A DNA stretch of 64,000 nt, taken from Geosiphon pyriformis (taxonomy: Eukaryota; Glomeromycota; Glomeromycetes; Archaeosporales; Geosiphonaceae). The notes beneath the pieces are model-generated. The model was given only the letters and a program-made list of their open reading frames with translations, was not told the origin of the DNA and ran no database searches. Each line of letters opens with the position of its first letter. Position 1 is the stretch's first letter. Below, in pieces: positions 1 through 11,265 of the stretch. A program made the position numbers and the translations under genes. The DNA is taken from NCBI GenBank assembly GCA_016748015.1, contig JAAOMT010000617.1, forward strand, positions 314,257-378,256. Reading direction: 5' to 3'.

Positions 1-570
1 AAAAACGCTTTCTATTCAGACTTGGAGTTACTAATAGATTACTGAAATTGATAGCTAATTAATTTCAAAATGTTGTGTTGAGGAAATTTCAAATGTAATA
101 ATTTAAAGAATTTGGTTTTTAAATATTTAATTTTTATTTGAGATATGTAAAAAGTGATTTGTTTTAATTAAGATATCTAAAATAAGATACTATGGTAAAA
201 TATATTTTCTTAAAGAAAAAACTCTTTTTTTATACAACTTGTTGTAATATTAGTCTTTGAACTTGCACTTTTTTCTTTGCTCTAATTTTGGTAAACTAAA
301 GATACATTTTAGTGAATTACAAGTTATTTTTACAAACTATTAATTATTTTGGCCAATTTCTGCTAATTTCAGCAAATTTTTGAATATTAAATAATTCAGA
401 ATATTGTGTAATTTGATCATCTTAATTTCTATAGTACAAATTGAATTATTAATTAAATGATAATATTTGATAATTTGATTAAATAACAAATAATAATTAA
501 AATAATAATAATATATACTAATTAATAATAGAATTCATGTTAATTAATAGCTAAAATTTTACTGGTAACA
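1..570 (-). repeat. Family-1 Gypsy LTR, degraded, cut by window edge
   Basis: This is a reversed, diverged copy of the LTR also seen at 6370-7359 and 15595-16588. Shared landmarks are the stretch near position 1 (tctattcagacttggagtta, against tctatccaggcctggagtca at 15975) and the terminal ctggtaaca at 562-570. On the minus strand its 5' end lies at 570. It abuts gag sequence of a different Gypsy copy, so it is an insertion into that gag rather than the host element's own LTR. Whether it is a solo LTR or part of a full element cannot be seen. Confidence 0.8.
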
Positions 571-2195
571 ATATTGTAAAAGATGATAAATTGCCTGATT
601 GCTAGTTAAATATCTTTCCAATTTCTGATTAATTAAATCATTAAATTGTTTTAATTTGGAATCCAAGTCAAATAATCTATTTATTACTAGATTTACAGCT
701 TGGACATAATTAACTTCTAGCTCAACTGATTTAAAATTTTGGGTGTAGGTGACTGTGTTTTGGAGTGATTATAAGTGTATTAAATATATGGGTTGTAGAA
801 TGCTACTATATAGATCATGGATGAATTGATTTAAGATTTGAGGCACAATAAAATAATTAGCATTAATGGCTTGAATTTGGCACAAATTTCTGTGGAAATG
901 TTCTAAGTAAGTGGTGACTGCTTCTGTATTATCTTGTTTAATAATAGTAAATGCTGTTATTAAGCAATTAATGCTATTGTTATTGCTAAAATATCTCAAA
1001 AATTTGGTTTTAAATTTGTCAAAAGTGATGAGTTTGTTGATTAAACTCTAATATCATGAATTGGCAGTATTTTAAAAAAAGTATGAGATTGCTTATAGGG
1101 TTCTGACATCATCCCAATTATTAGCTGTGATTGTTTTGGTGATATTATTAAGCCAGACTTGAATGTTGTTTTCTTTGTCAGTAAACTTCTTTAATTTGGT
1201 AATGAAAACATATGTTATTGATAACAGTTGTAGTTGTTGAAGTTGTTGTTGTTATTGTTGTTATTGTTGTTGTTGTTGTTGTTAGAATAATAGTTATAGC
1301 TATTATTATGGTTTTATAATTAGTGTAGCTAGTGGTGAATCGATTACAATTACTAAAAGTAAGTTTTAAGAGACAATAAGTATGGAATTGAGATTGTTTT
1401 GATTTTGCTAAACTGAAACAATTGGGGTTTGTATTTCTGGGTTTTCTGGAATTGGTTTTTGGTAATTAAATTCTTGATTTTTATCTTTTTTCTCTTTTAA
1501 ATCAGTTATTTCTTAAAAATGAGTGGCTCTAAAATTAAGTTAAGACAGCAATAATTAAAATTCTGATGATGTTGGTAATTACAATTTAAATCTTTTAAAG
1601 TAATTATTATAAGTTCCCAATAAATTGGCTTTTTTTTGTTGGCTTTAAAACATTATTCTTACTGATAGTGTTTTTGTTGATAATAATACATCTCTTAATG
1701 ATATGTTGATATTACTTCCAAGCATATAGTAATATAATAGGTGAATAGATAAAATTACTCTTGGTTTCTTCCAAGTAGATAGTTGTATTTTTCTTGGTAT
1801 TCTTGCTGATGTTTGTAATTTTCTTTTTTTGTTGTCTACAAAAGTAATAAAAAATTTCTGTCTAGTATGCTTCTTAATTTTTCTGTTAATTTCTGTTATT
1901 ATTGGGGTGAACAAATAATTTTGTGGCAGTGTAATATTTTGAAATAATTTGCTATAAAAATTAGTAAGTGCTGCTTCTAGATTTTTTTGATTCTCTAAGT
2001 AAGATTTAATCTTTTTATTGATATAAAAATTGAAAGTTGATTCTGTTGGCCAATGGTTGCTTGTTAATTCTAAATGAATTTGATAGTATTAGAATAAAGC
2101 TTTCATGAATCTCAAGTGGTTTGTCTTTGTTTTTTTTGATTCTGTCATTATTCCAAATGATTGCTGTTGGTGCTAATTTTCTGCTAAATTATACT
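571..2195 (-). pseudogene. Decayed Gypsy gag (family 3)
   Basis: Reading the minus strand from about 2150 to 571 gives a broken Gag polyprotein. The N-terminal part (about 2100-1645) has a Lys-rich segment containing KKRKLQTSARIPRKIQL. A CAA-type polyglutamine tract (about 1290-1220) follows. Then comes the Gag core, with a VWLNNITKTITANNWDD segment near 1150 and an EAVTTYLEHFHRNLCQIQA segment near 900. Many stops are CAA/CAG-to-TAA/TAG type. The Gag breaks off at the LTR junction at 570. The same gag type is widespread in Glomeromycotina genomes as far as I recall. No pol sequence remains in the window. Confidence 0.75.
1218..1287. repeat. GTT/ATT trinucleotide repeat (polyQ in gag)
   Basis: A run of gtt with scattered att triplets. 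On the minus strand it is (CAA)n with TAA interruptions, that is, a polyglutamine stretch of the decayed gag with C-to-T stops. Confidence 0.85.
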
Positions 2196-2212
2196 TTACA
2201 GAAAGCACCAAA
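2193..2212 (-). other. Primer-binding-site-like sequence of family-3 Gypsy
   Basis: Directly inside the LTR end the minus strand reads tttggtgctttctgtaaag. Gypsy elements 1 and 2 also have tggtgct at this place. A PBS starting TGG pairs with the CCA end of a tRNA; the tRNA is not identified. Confidence 0.5.
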
Positions 2213-3174
2213 TGTTACAGATCTTATTTGGGATGTTAGTACAAATAACAAACTTATTACTTGATGCTCAATAGTTAACTAATGTTAATAAATCTGAAGA
2301 TTTTTGTAATCTGAAGGTTTTTAATATTTGAAAGTTTTGGTTAAGTCTTTTGTATAATAAATAAAGATTCAATGATAATATTTTTTGGTAATGTTTTTAG
2401 TTTTTTTCCCAATTCTCGAGTTGGTATGATTTGGTATTTATAGCCTTCTAGAATGTTTTATTCTGTCAATTTTTTTTCAGCTTGGTGGCCAGTTTTCTGG
2501 TAAGTTATTCTCAAATTCTGAGTTATATACCCTTATTTTTAAGTTTTTTACCAATTCTTTTAATGTCAATTGCTTAGTGCTTAATCTCTTTAATCTGTTA
2601 ATAAATCAACACAACAAAAAAAAATAAAAAAAAATAAGAAGAAAATAAAAAATTAGTATCTTATTAATAATCATAATCAAAAACTATTGTTTTAGCATGA
2701 TTAAGTATTGGATATTATCAACATAAAGTGCTAATAAATGAAAAAGTGATTAAATTCTCAAATAAATAATGACAATATGGATTGAATAATAATAAATATG
2801 TTTTATTTAATATTTTGTTGATAAATTTACTTTAGTAAATATTAACTATTTGTAAAGTAAGAGTTAATTAATAAATAAAAAAGAGAATACTAAATTGGAA
2901 CTGAACTAAATTCTGCATTTCTTGCTTTTAATACTATTGCTATATATATATAGTTAGTATTATACAAGATTCCTGATATCTTGCAATTTTTTTAAAGGAA
3001 TCCTAGCATTCTGGAATTCTGGAATTCTACCATTCTTTATAAAGAATCCTAGAATTTTGGGATTTTAAAATTCTGCAATTCTCTTAGAAAAATCCTAAAA
3101 TTTTTTTGTTATTACATCTATTTCTGATTGGCTATTTTTTTATTATATAATACTTCTACTTTCTATAAGTAACA
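2213..3174 (-). repeat. Probable 5' LTR of family-3 Gypsy
   Basis: On the minus strand this segment starts with tgttac (3174) and ends with gtaaca (2213). The next bases are tttggtgctttctgtaaag, a primer-binding-site-like sequence ahead of gag. A TATA-like run (tatatatatata) lies at about 2940-2951 and repeated gaattc/ggattct blocks at about 2990-3110. The outer boundary was chosen from the TG...CA termini only; no partner LTR is available for comparison. Confidence 0.5.
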
Positions 3175-4139
3175 ATAATTAAACTAAGTTAATTCTAATT
3201 CAATCAAATGGTTGTTTTATTTTAATTAATTTTAGTGTTTTACTGAATTTTGTTTCTTTTTTCTCTAATAAACATTACAATTTTGAATATATTAAATAAT
3301 ATCTGAATATATTAATGGCCAATAATATCTTTTTCTGTTTTTTCTATGATAATTTTTTTATAAAAGTGGCATAAACTTTTTTTTTATATTAGTTTAAAAA
3401 ATAAATAAAGTTTAAATATGATAAAAAGTTAAAAAAAAACTTGTTACTTCTTTTGTTTTTTTAAAAAAATAGAGCTGTAGTTCAAAAAAATTTCATAAAA
3501 TAATCTTAAGTATAACAAATATATTTGTAAAAATTATTTAATTAATTATATATATTAACCAAATTTATTTATAAATAATATATAAATTTAGATTTATAAT
3601 TATTGGTTAACCTAAAAATTATTATATAATATATCTAGTATAGTAAAAATAAAACTATTTTACTAAATTTTTAAGCATTCAAACATATTTATTTTTAATC
3701 TGTAAATAAAAAATTATTAGTATTTATTTATATAAAAAATTGAATTAATATTATATATTATGTTATAAGTTTTGTTTATTTCTTTATGTTCTATTTCTAA
3801 ATGAAATTTACATAGTTTTTTATATAATTTTTCTTTTAAACAAACTGGTTTTTTTGTTTTTTAAGATAAAATATATCTTGTCTTTTAATTTGTGCAATAT
3901 AAAAGATAATACATATCTAATATTTTTAATTTAGAATTGAAGTTTTTTTTTTTAGAGATATTTTTTAATATTTTAATATATTGATTTATATAATCTTAAG
4001 AAAACAAAGTTTTGGCTTGTTTTTTTTTATTTCTAGTTAATAAATAGCTTTTAAAATAGTGTTGAAAAGCCATAAAAATGCGTCAAATATCAAAACTTTG
4101 AAAAAAAAACTTTTTACTGGCCAATTAACCAAATAATGT
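3175..4139. other. AT-rich gene-free stretch
   Basis: Almost pure A/T with homopolymer runs and hardly any CpG. No ORF, RNA gene or recognisable transposon domain was seen. Confidence 0.6.
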
Positions 4140-4959
4140 AATTGGTTGAGTTGATTTGGAATCAACACAGTGTTGAAGCCACATGATGTTTATATTGAAT
4201 CAATCAAAATGACTAATCCTTCGTCATCATTCCCCTACGCTGATCTTTCCTCTAAAAACAGAAAATTTTTTTTTATAAATGAGCACAGATGTTTTCTTAT
4301 AGCAATCTTCTCCCTTCCTTTCTAAACGCTTCGTATTCGATTATACGGTGAGTTATGATGCTCTATGTTCTAGAAAAAGTATATTATTTAGTTGAAAGAG
4401 TGAAATGATGAATAAACGAAAGACTCTTCTTTCCCCATCTTATCGATCATGGTGATTCTTATGCTGCTCCTCTCGCTAAGGAGTAAATACTAGCCAGTAT
4501 CCCAAACTGATCACTTTAATAAATATTAATATGTTTGATTCAAAAAATATATAAACAAAATTAAAAATATTAACTCAATTTTTCCTTGAACATATCAGGT
4601 CTATCGTCTAAGTTCCTCACCCCCAATATTGTAAGTAATTTAAAATCTTGAAGCTCGCGATAACATATAAGTCTATATAAGCTTGTATTAGTTTGAGTTT
4701 GTATGATGAATATACTATAATTCGCAGTTTCCACCGAAAGGATTAAGTTCCTCGTGATGGTTAACAATCTTCCTTGGATGTCTGACTTTAAATTCTACCT
4801 ACACTATTAAATCGTTTTTATTGAAACCTTTTCTCACTAACGAGCTTTCTTACATCTTTACTTTATGTCATCGTTCGTCGTATTCTTATACCATGCGACG
4901 CCGTTAAAAAATTATTTTCACACAAAAAGGTGAAAGATGAATTTTATTACTCTGCCGTG

Positions 4960-5100
4960 ATGTTAGTTACAAGATCTGTGTTGGTTATATGACTTTGGAT
5001 CTGCCGCTAGTGGTATTACTTTGTATCCGCCGCGATGTTTGTTGTGCTAGTGGGTATTACTTTGCGTCTGCTGTGCTCTGTTGTGCTAGTAATGTCGATC
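4960..5100 (+). repeat. Degenerate ~38-bp tandem repeat
   Basis: Repeated units of the type ggttatattactttggatctgc...gtgct occur about three times here and three to four times in the other arm (56700-56850 on the minus strand). Units differ by substitutions and small indels. Confidence 0.65.
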
Positions 5101-5432
5101 AGGCCAGCGTTTATCTCTTTTGCTTCAATAGAATGTCCTATATTGCGGCTAACAGGGTGTCCCCAATGGCTGGAAGGTAAGTTGTATTTTGTGTTTTTTT
5201 CACTATAGAAATATAATTTATCTTTTATTTCAACTCGAACTATTTCAGGATCAAAGCCGCAGTTAATTTTGGCCCATGTTTGAACAGGATAATGAATATG
5301 AAAGTGATCTCTTGAACAATTTTTCCTCGAAGATCATCTTATAAAAATAGCCTTGAGCTTTTGATTCAAGATAACAGCAAGACAGCTACGAGGCATAAAA
5401 GTATCATTTTATGCCCTAAAATTTTCCGGTAA
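4989..5432 (+). CDS. Possible two-exon small gene in repeat arm 1
   Basis: An open stretch (4989-5176, GTG or upstream start unclear) ends exactly at a consensus donor (AG|GTAAGT at 5177). It is followed by a 72-bp intron-like segment ending tttcag at 5248 and a second coding-like block to a stop at 5430-5432. The tail of the second block (KNSLELL, then HKSI and KIFR before the stop) is readable in both repeat arms. However, single-base indels put the parts of exon 2 in different frames in both arms, and in arm 2 the donor reads GTCC. It may be a decayed small gene family or a non-coding transcript. I recognise no family. Exon 1 covers the ~38-bp tandem repeats. Confidence 0.3.
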
Positions 5433-5720
5433 TCTATATGGGCTACGTGATTTTTTTAATGAGAACTGGGAACCCTTTAAAAGGCTTCTGCACTGATGCT
5501 GCCAAAATCAGCTCGTGAAAACTATAGGTAAGACCTGTTTTTGGTGTTTTTTAGATTAAGCCTTTAGTTCATTGGATTTACAAGATATGCAAGGATGTCA
5601 GTGCTGGTTTGGAGGGATGTTCATTTTGAGAGATACTTTGCATCTTAAGGTGAGGTGAAGCGTTTCATGTAAAAATAACAATAGACAAGTGCTTCTCAAT
5701 TTCTAATATAACTTAGCTTG

Positions 5721-6261
5721 CAATTTTTTTTACTGTATTGTTTTATTAGGATGGTCGTAAGCTTGTTACTTTCAACTTATCTTATTTTTTTAATAAACAC
5801 ATGACATTAATTAATAGTTAACTATTTTATTAAAAGAAATAAATAATAAAAATAATTTTTTGATGTAACATTAAATGTTAAATTATAAATAATAAAAAAC
5901 AGTAAATAAAATTACAATATTGTTAGCAAATGATATTTAATTATTTAATAATATTATAACAGTTAATAAAACTTTAAAAAAACAATAATTTGCTTAAAAT
6001 ATTGATTTTAAAAATAAGTAATAAACAATTTAAAAAGTTTTAATTTTTTTATTGTTTTTATTACCAAAAATTTTTATTAAAGCAGTAATTTTAACAAAAA
6101 ATAAGCTTTTTATTATCTATATTAGTTTTAATAATAAACAAATTCAAATATTAAATATTTTAATTAATATTTTTTGTAATATTAAAAAGTTGTTTAAAAA
6201 CTGTATAATTAAAAAATTAAAAAGCAGAGTTTAAAGCTTAATATTTATAAATTTTATAATT
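5721..6261. other. AT-rich gene-free stretch
   Basis: A/T-rich sequence with no CpG-bearing coding segment. The short open frame at 6052-6234 is Lys/Ile/Asn-only translation of AT-rich DNA and is not a gene. Confidence 0.55.
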
Positions 6262-6369
6262 TTTTTTTTATTAATATTTTACAAATGAGGTCCAAACATT
6301 ACCTATAACTATACATCAAAAAAATGATCTAAAATAGATGTGAATCATGTACTTTTTACATGTGACCAG
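6262..6369 (-). mobile_element. LINE 3' UTR tail, cut off by Gypsy element 1
   Basis: The reverse complement (ctggtcacatgtaaaaagtacatgattcacatct...) matches the plus-strand LINE tail at 25250-25355, including the ggtgtttggacc motif and an A-rich end (forward T-run at about 6262-6270). The missing upstream part continues at 17275, beyond the inserted Gypsy element. The target-site duplication CCAG lies at 6366-6369 and 17275-17278. Confidence 0.85.
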
Positions 6370-7359
6370 TATTACCAGATGAAATTAGAGATATTGTTTA
6401 GCATGAAATTACCCTTATAAATCTTATCATTAATAAGCATATATTATCATTTCAAATTATCACTTATTATATTAGCAAAATATCCAAAATTATCATTTAA
6501 TTAATAACCCAATTTGTACATAACACAAATGTAACCTAATTGCAATAATCAATCATGCAATACTCCGAACTATGTAACATTCAAAAAGTTTGCTGAAATT
6601 TGTAAGAAATTCGCCGAAATAATTGATAGTTTACCGAAATATCTAATAGTTTGTAGAAATAACTTGTAGTTCACCGAAATGTATCTTTAGTTCAGCAAAA
6701 TTATAGAAAATAGCAAAGTTCAAGTTCATAGAATAGTGTTATGACAAGTTGTATAAAAAAAGAGCTTTTTTTTTTGAGAAAATGTATTTTACTCTAGATT
6801 TATCACTTGGAATCATTCCTACATACACAAAAAGAACTAAATATCAAATAATTCAAAAAAAAACCAAATTCTTTAATTATTGCACTTGGAAAATCCCCAA
6901 AACCCAACTAACATTTTAAAATTGATTAGCTACCAATTTCAGTAAACTGTTAGTGACTCCAGACCTGGATAGAAAACATTTCCCTTGACAGAATTCTATT
7001 TCTTTTACATTTTTTATTTTTATTTTCTTTCTTTTATTTTCTTATCATAATTATTAAGGTAGCCTACAGATGAGATTCCTGTAGAAAAGTTGATTTTCAC
7101 AACAAAGTAACTACACATTTTAGTAAGCTTCCAGACAAGCAATTTCTGGAAAAGAGTTGACATTTACTACAACATAACTACACAAAGCAACTGGCATGGA
7201 ATTGGCTATTCCACTTATAAGCCCAGCAGTTCAAATTATAGGAGATAATTTGAAGATAAATTCAGTTACTGGAGGTTCAACTACATCTAGAAAACGTGAA
7301 TTCATAGCAAATAGGCATCAACAACATTATAGAAAAGAGACCAAAAACCTCTGGTAACA
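6370..7359 (+). repeat. 5' LTR of Gypsy element 1
   Basis: 990 bp, from tattaccag (original TG changed to TA) to ctggtaaca. It matches the two halves of the 3' LTR at 15288-15594 and 16589-17274. The repeated Ycgaaat/gccgaaat words at 6585-6690 are partly eroded CpG sites. Confidence 0.92.
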
Positions 7360-7361
7360 TT

Positions 7362-7377
7362 TGGTGCTCTTCCATGG
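7362..7377 (+). other. Primer-binding site, Gypsy element 1
   Basis: The sequence tggtgctcttccatgg starts two bases after the LTR end. It shares tggtgct with the PBS of element 2 (35205) and of the family-3 element. The primer tRNA is not identified. Confidence 0.7.
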
Positions 7378-7404
7378 AAATAACACAGCAACAACAAATT
7401 CAAA

Positions 7405-9130
7405 GTGGCAACCACACCAGACACAGCAACTCTAGAGTATTACCAGTCAATTTACACACACATCAAACAAAGATTCAACATTCCAGACGGAATTAAAGTT
7501 GTCAAAAAATCAGTATACCAATACATTGAAAACTGCATCAACAATTATTTTTTTGGAAACTACAACATTTCAAAAGTTAGAAGCAATCTCTACAATAATT
7601 TAGTGCACTATTCACAATTGGGAACAGAAGACCTGAACAGTGAAACACTTGCTACCTACTTTCAAGAACTTAATTTTAACATTATTGAGTATTGTAAAGA
7701 AAAATACCCAGTACAGTCTAAATACTCTTTTGACTTTGAATCAGAGACAGAAACAAGCAACAAAAGCAAACAAAAATTGAAGCAATACTCAAAAACCACC
7801 CTAAATACTCCAATACTACCAAAAACAATTGCCAAACACTTACAAACACCTGAACAAGGAACCAGTTCAAAACTCCCACTCACTATTACACCTTTTTCAG
7901 CTTCACTTGCACAAGCAGAAACTCCTAATTTACCTTTAAATCAATTTTCAAGACTAAAAAATTATACATCACCCAGAAGTCCCACCAGACAACAAGAAAC
8001 CCTTCAGACTAGTACCAATTTTCTTGACTATTTAGCAGAAAACACAAGCAAACACTCTGAAACATTAGCCAACGAAGAAAATGTTTTTGAATCCATTGAA
8101 GAAGAAGTAGAACCCGAAGAAAAAAGTGAATTAATAGATAATGAGGAAGAAAACAAAATGACAGCTTATATTGTAAAAATTCCCAAATTTAATGGAGAAG
8201 ATATTGAGACCAGTCCCCAAGAATGGCTCAACCAAGTTAATAAAGCTGGAGATGCAAATAGATGGAATGCTGCTAGAATGTTAAGAACAATTCCCTACTT
8301 TTTCAAAGGAACAACAGATGAATGGTTCAAAAACTTGACCACCCCTTTTAATGACTAGACAGCTTTCAAAACTGCCTTCTTAGAACAATTCACTGATAAC
8401 AACACCTCGTAATATCAAACAAGAACCCTCCGAATCTGTCATAACTTATATTGGGAAATTCAACAAACTTCTTAGACAAATTTGCCAACTTAAAACTAAT
8501 GATTATTATTCCAATGCTCAAATCTTGGATCAATTTATTGTTGGTTTAAAAGATAAACTGATTAAGAAAGTTTGCCTACATGCACTAGAAGATTTAGCCA
8601 CTGCTATTCAACAGGTGAAAAACTATAAAATGGCCATGGAAGAAGCCAACTGTACCAAACTTGTTAACCTAGTTATTGAAAAAACCAGCTCAACAGCTGA
8701 AGAAAAGATTGACCAATTAACCAAAAAAGTTGAACACTACTTCACCAACCAACAGCAACAACAGCAGCCACAGCAATCACAACAAACACAAAGATACCAA
8801 CTTCCACAAAGATGAAATCAAAATAATTTTCCACCACTTTCTAATAACCAGCCTTAGAATTGCCATTATTGTGGAATTTCTGGCCACTGGAAAAGAGATT
8901 GCAGAAAGCTATAATGAGACCAACAAAATAGGAGTAATTAATGTTACCTTTCACCACAGCAATCTTATTATCAACCACCACTACCAGCTTACTATCTACC
9001 AAGACCCCAATACCAAAGTAACTATTATCAGCCTGTCTCACAGCCAATCCAACAGCAATACTAACAACCACCCATACAATATTATCAAGTACCTGCTTGA
9101 AGATTGATTCCACAAAATCAATTCACATCA
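7405..9130 (+). pseudogene. Gag of Gypsy element 1
   Basis: The nucleocapsid/capsid polyprotein is readable through two frames. Its N-terminal part (7405-8358) begins with GTG where an ATG is expected (VATTPD), followed by a Glu-rich acidic linker near 8090-8150 and the retrotransposon Gag core (QEWLNQVNKAGDANRWNAA, about 8220-8275). After a stop and a frameshift near 8360-8410 the core continues (VGLKDKLIKK near 8540) into a polyglutamine tract (8742-8800). An intact CCHC zinc knuckle (CHYCGISGHWKRDC) follows at about 8861-8902. A Gln/Tyr/Pro-rich tail follows, with several CAA/CAG-to-stop changes. The product cannot be made intact. Confidence 0.85.
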
Positions 9131-9229
9131 CAAAATTGATACCAAGTAAACAACAATAGGATCAATTCAAACAACCAATTGGTTCTCCAAAATTCAGCTC
9201 AACCAAGATCCAACTACTATCATATTCAA

Positions 9230-10036
9230 ACTAGTTATCTTACAATGCCAGAAGAACAGGATTTTCACTATACTGTACTCTTAGAAGGTAGAGCTGCAGC
9301 ACAATAACAAAACCCTTTCTATATTCCTACCACAATTCCACCAGCCAGAATTGCTGAAAACGCCAACCTTTTAGATATATTTCCTTTTGAATTTAAAGCA
9401 AATGAATCATCATTCTTGCTTAGCAATGCAACAGCTAATGAGCAAAAAGTCATCACTGTAATATACACAGAAACTAAAATAGAAGGAAAGCCAATTCATT
9501 TGATCCTAAACAATGGATTCGCCAAAAGCATCATCACATATCAATTAATACAACAGCTAAAGAGAAATGTTGACCGACCAGCTCAGACAATCATTGTCAC
9601 TGTTTATGGCATGAAAAAGACTCCAGTAGGAGAGATTGACAACTTCCTATTCACAATTGACAGAATTACCATTCCAGTCAAAGTTCTAGTCATAGATGCT
9701 CCCCAATATCAAGCTCTTGTTGGAAACAATTGGCTCCAAAAAGCCAATGCTAATTTGAATTGGGAGACACAAGAGTTAACAATCTCCTACCAAGAACAAC
9801 ATGCCCAAGTACCTGCCACTTGTAGTACATTCAACAAATGCTCCGAAAAAGCCCCGGCTTTTGAATTTGAACCAGAAGAAGAAAAACCCATTATTGAAAC
9901 ATTTATGGCACTTGGATCAACCTCCAATTGGGCTGATAAAACTGAACAACAGTATTTTTCAACATACGATTCTCTTAAAACAAAAGAACCAGTAACATCT
10001 GGATGGAATGTTCCTTGTTTAAAACCAGAACCATGA
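9230..10036 (+). pseudogene. Retroviral-type aspartic protease, Gypsy element 1
   Basis: The open frame 9416-10036 carries the retropepsin region. The active-site block reads LILNNGFAKSII at about 9500-9535, where a D-S/T-G triad is expected, so the catalytic Asp is now Asn. A VGNNWLQKANANLNW segment (about 9720-9765) is typical of the end of Gypsy proteases. It is in the same frame as the zinc knuckle, so no frameshift separates gag from pol. An acidic linker follows (FEFEPEEEKP). The stop at 10034 is TGA, probably an old CGA. Confidence 0.8.
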
Positions 10037-10760
10037 AAACAATGCCCTTACATTCTACTCAAATGCAAAGATTGCCACAAGAAACTTTCATCAATAGAAG
10101 CCTGCATTTTACCTAAAGAAGAATATGAAAATCATACTTGTTATTACTGCAAGGCTTGCTACAGAGAACGATGGGACCACCTAATAAAAAGAAGTAGAAA
10201 ATGGGACAACACCCCTTGTTTGATTTGTGGAAATATGCTACCAGAAGAATACAATTGGATTAATGTAGCAATGAGAGGAGGAGTCTGTGATCAAACCTGC
10301 CAATATGTTTTATCAATTTCAGAAAAAGTCAAAAGAGGAACACCTTTTGATGCTGTTTACAATAGCATTCTCAACAAACTGTACTATTACCCTCATGATG
10401 CCAAAATGATTTTCGATTTAGCAATGGCTTTAATTAACAAAGCCACTCAAGAAAATGTTCGTCAAATGAAAGAATCAGAATACATTGCATACACCTTTAA
10501 AATTACTGGATACAACTACGAAGATAAAGTAGAAGTATATTACCAAATTGCCAGTTACATCTACCCAACCAAAAAAGCTCAAGCTCAATGGCTAGAGCAA
10601 ATGAACATTAAATTATGTGAGAAATGCATAATGCCTTGCAATGAACAATGGTGTCCTGAATGCTATGCTCTTAGCATTCCCTTGCTCAGTGAAAGTAATG
10701 AATATGAAATTGAATTCAGAGAACCTGAAGCAACAGAAGAAATAGAAACCACACCCATCT
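10037..10760 (+). CDS. Cys-rich (zinc-binding-like) segment between protease and dUTPase
   Basis: This part of the polyprotein is in the protease frame and is open from 10037 to 10975. Several paired cysteines are visible: CKDCHKKL near 10063, CYYCKAC near 10140, CLICGNML near 10218, then after a helical-looking stretch LCEKCIMPC and WCPEC (10615-10660). The spacing suggests two or three zinc-binding modules flanking an all-alpha region (about 10260-10600). Such a domain is not part of a standard Gypsy pol, and I know no name for it. It could help Gag or RNA binding, or be a captured host domain. Of the pol modules of this element it is the best preserved. Confidence 0.6.
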
Positions 10761-10769
10761 ATCTCATCG

Positions 10770-11265
10770 AAAATCAGCCTGCTTCACAACTCAAATACTT
10801 CAACAACAATGGACAAGAAATAAAGTCTAAAAAAGTCCACAAAATTGATATTGGATACAATCTAAGATATCCAGGAAAAGATACTCTTACTCTCAAACCT
10901 AAATTGCTTACAAAAATCAACCTCAAAATTGTTCTCAAAATCCCACCAGGAGCAATAGTCCAAATTACTTCATGATCATCATTGGCGAGCAAAGGAATTA
11001 ATGTTAGAGGAGGAATTATAGATGTGGAATATACAGGAGACATTACAATCATGTTACAAAATGAAACCAATAAATTTTTTCAGATTGAACATGCCGAAAA
11101 AATTGCTCAAGCTATTTATTTACTTTTAATCAACATTTTGGGTTTACAATTAGTCAGTTAAAGAGAACAATTGGGAAAGAATAAAAGAGGAACCAAAGGT
11201 TTTGGTTCAACTGGATGATTCACAGTTCCAGTAAACATAGCTTTTAATGAACAGAATGAATCTTA
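10770..11265 (+). pseudogene. dUTPase domain inside Gypsy element 1
   Basis: Trimeric dUTPases hydrolyse dUTP to dUMP and limit uracil in DNA. Five motif-like blocks appear in order: motif 1 as IGYNLRYPGKD (about 10847-10880); motif 2 as SSLASKGI just after a TGA at 10973-10975 that replaces the usual Arg; motif 3 as GGIIDVEYTGDITIML (about 11005-11055); motif 4 as EKIAQAI (about 11095-11115); motif 5 as KRGTKGFGSTG (about 11180-11216), followed by TGA. PPGA precedes motif 2, as in the family. The stops at 10973 and 11217 fit CGA-to-TGA and the stop at 11159 fits CAA-to-TAA, so the ancestor was probably open. The position, after protease and before RT, resembles dUTPase placement near protease in some retroviruses. 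Confidence 0.88.

Larger units (their letters stand above)
4140..5720 (+). repeat. Inverted repeat arm 1 (~1.5 kb)
   Basis: This segment matches the reverse complement of 56150-57605 with scattered substitutions and small indels. Shared landmarks include actaatcc...ctacgctgatctttcct, the ttcctttctaaacgcttcgtattcga region (4317-4340), gctgctcctctcgctaagga (4461-4480), accatgcgacgccgtt (about 4891) and caaagccgcagttaatttt (about 5251). Unlike the surrounding DNA it keeps many CpGs. The arms are about 50.4 kb apart. No transposase, TSD or LTR was seen, so it could be a duplicated gene region or an unrecognised non-autonomous element. Confidence 0.85.

Noticed and set aside
6052-6234. 60-codon plus-strand frame
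   Set aside because: Low-complexity AT-driven translation, no homology seen.
10774-11070. 98-codon minus-strand frame
   Set aside because: Antisense of the dUTPase region.
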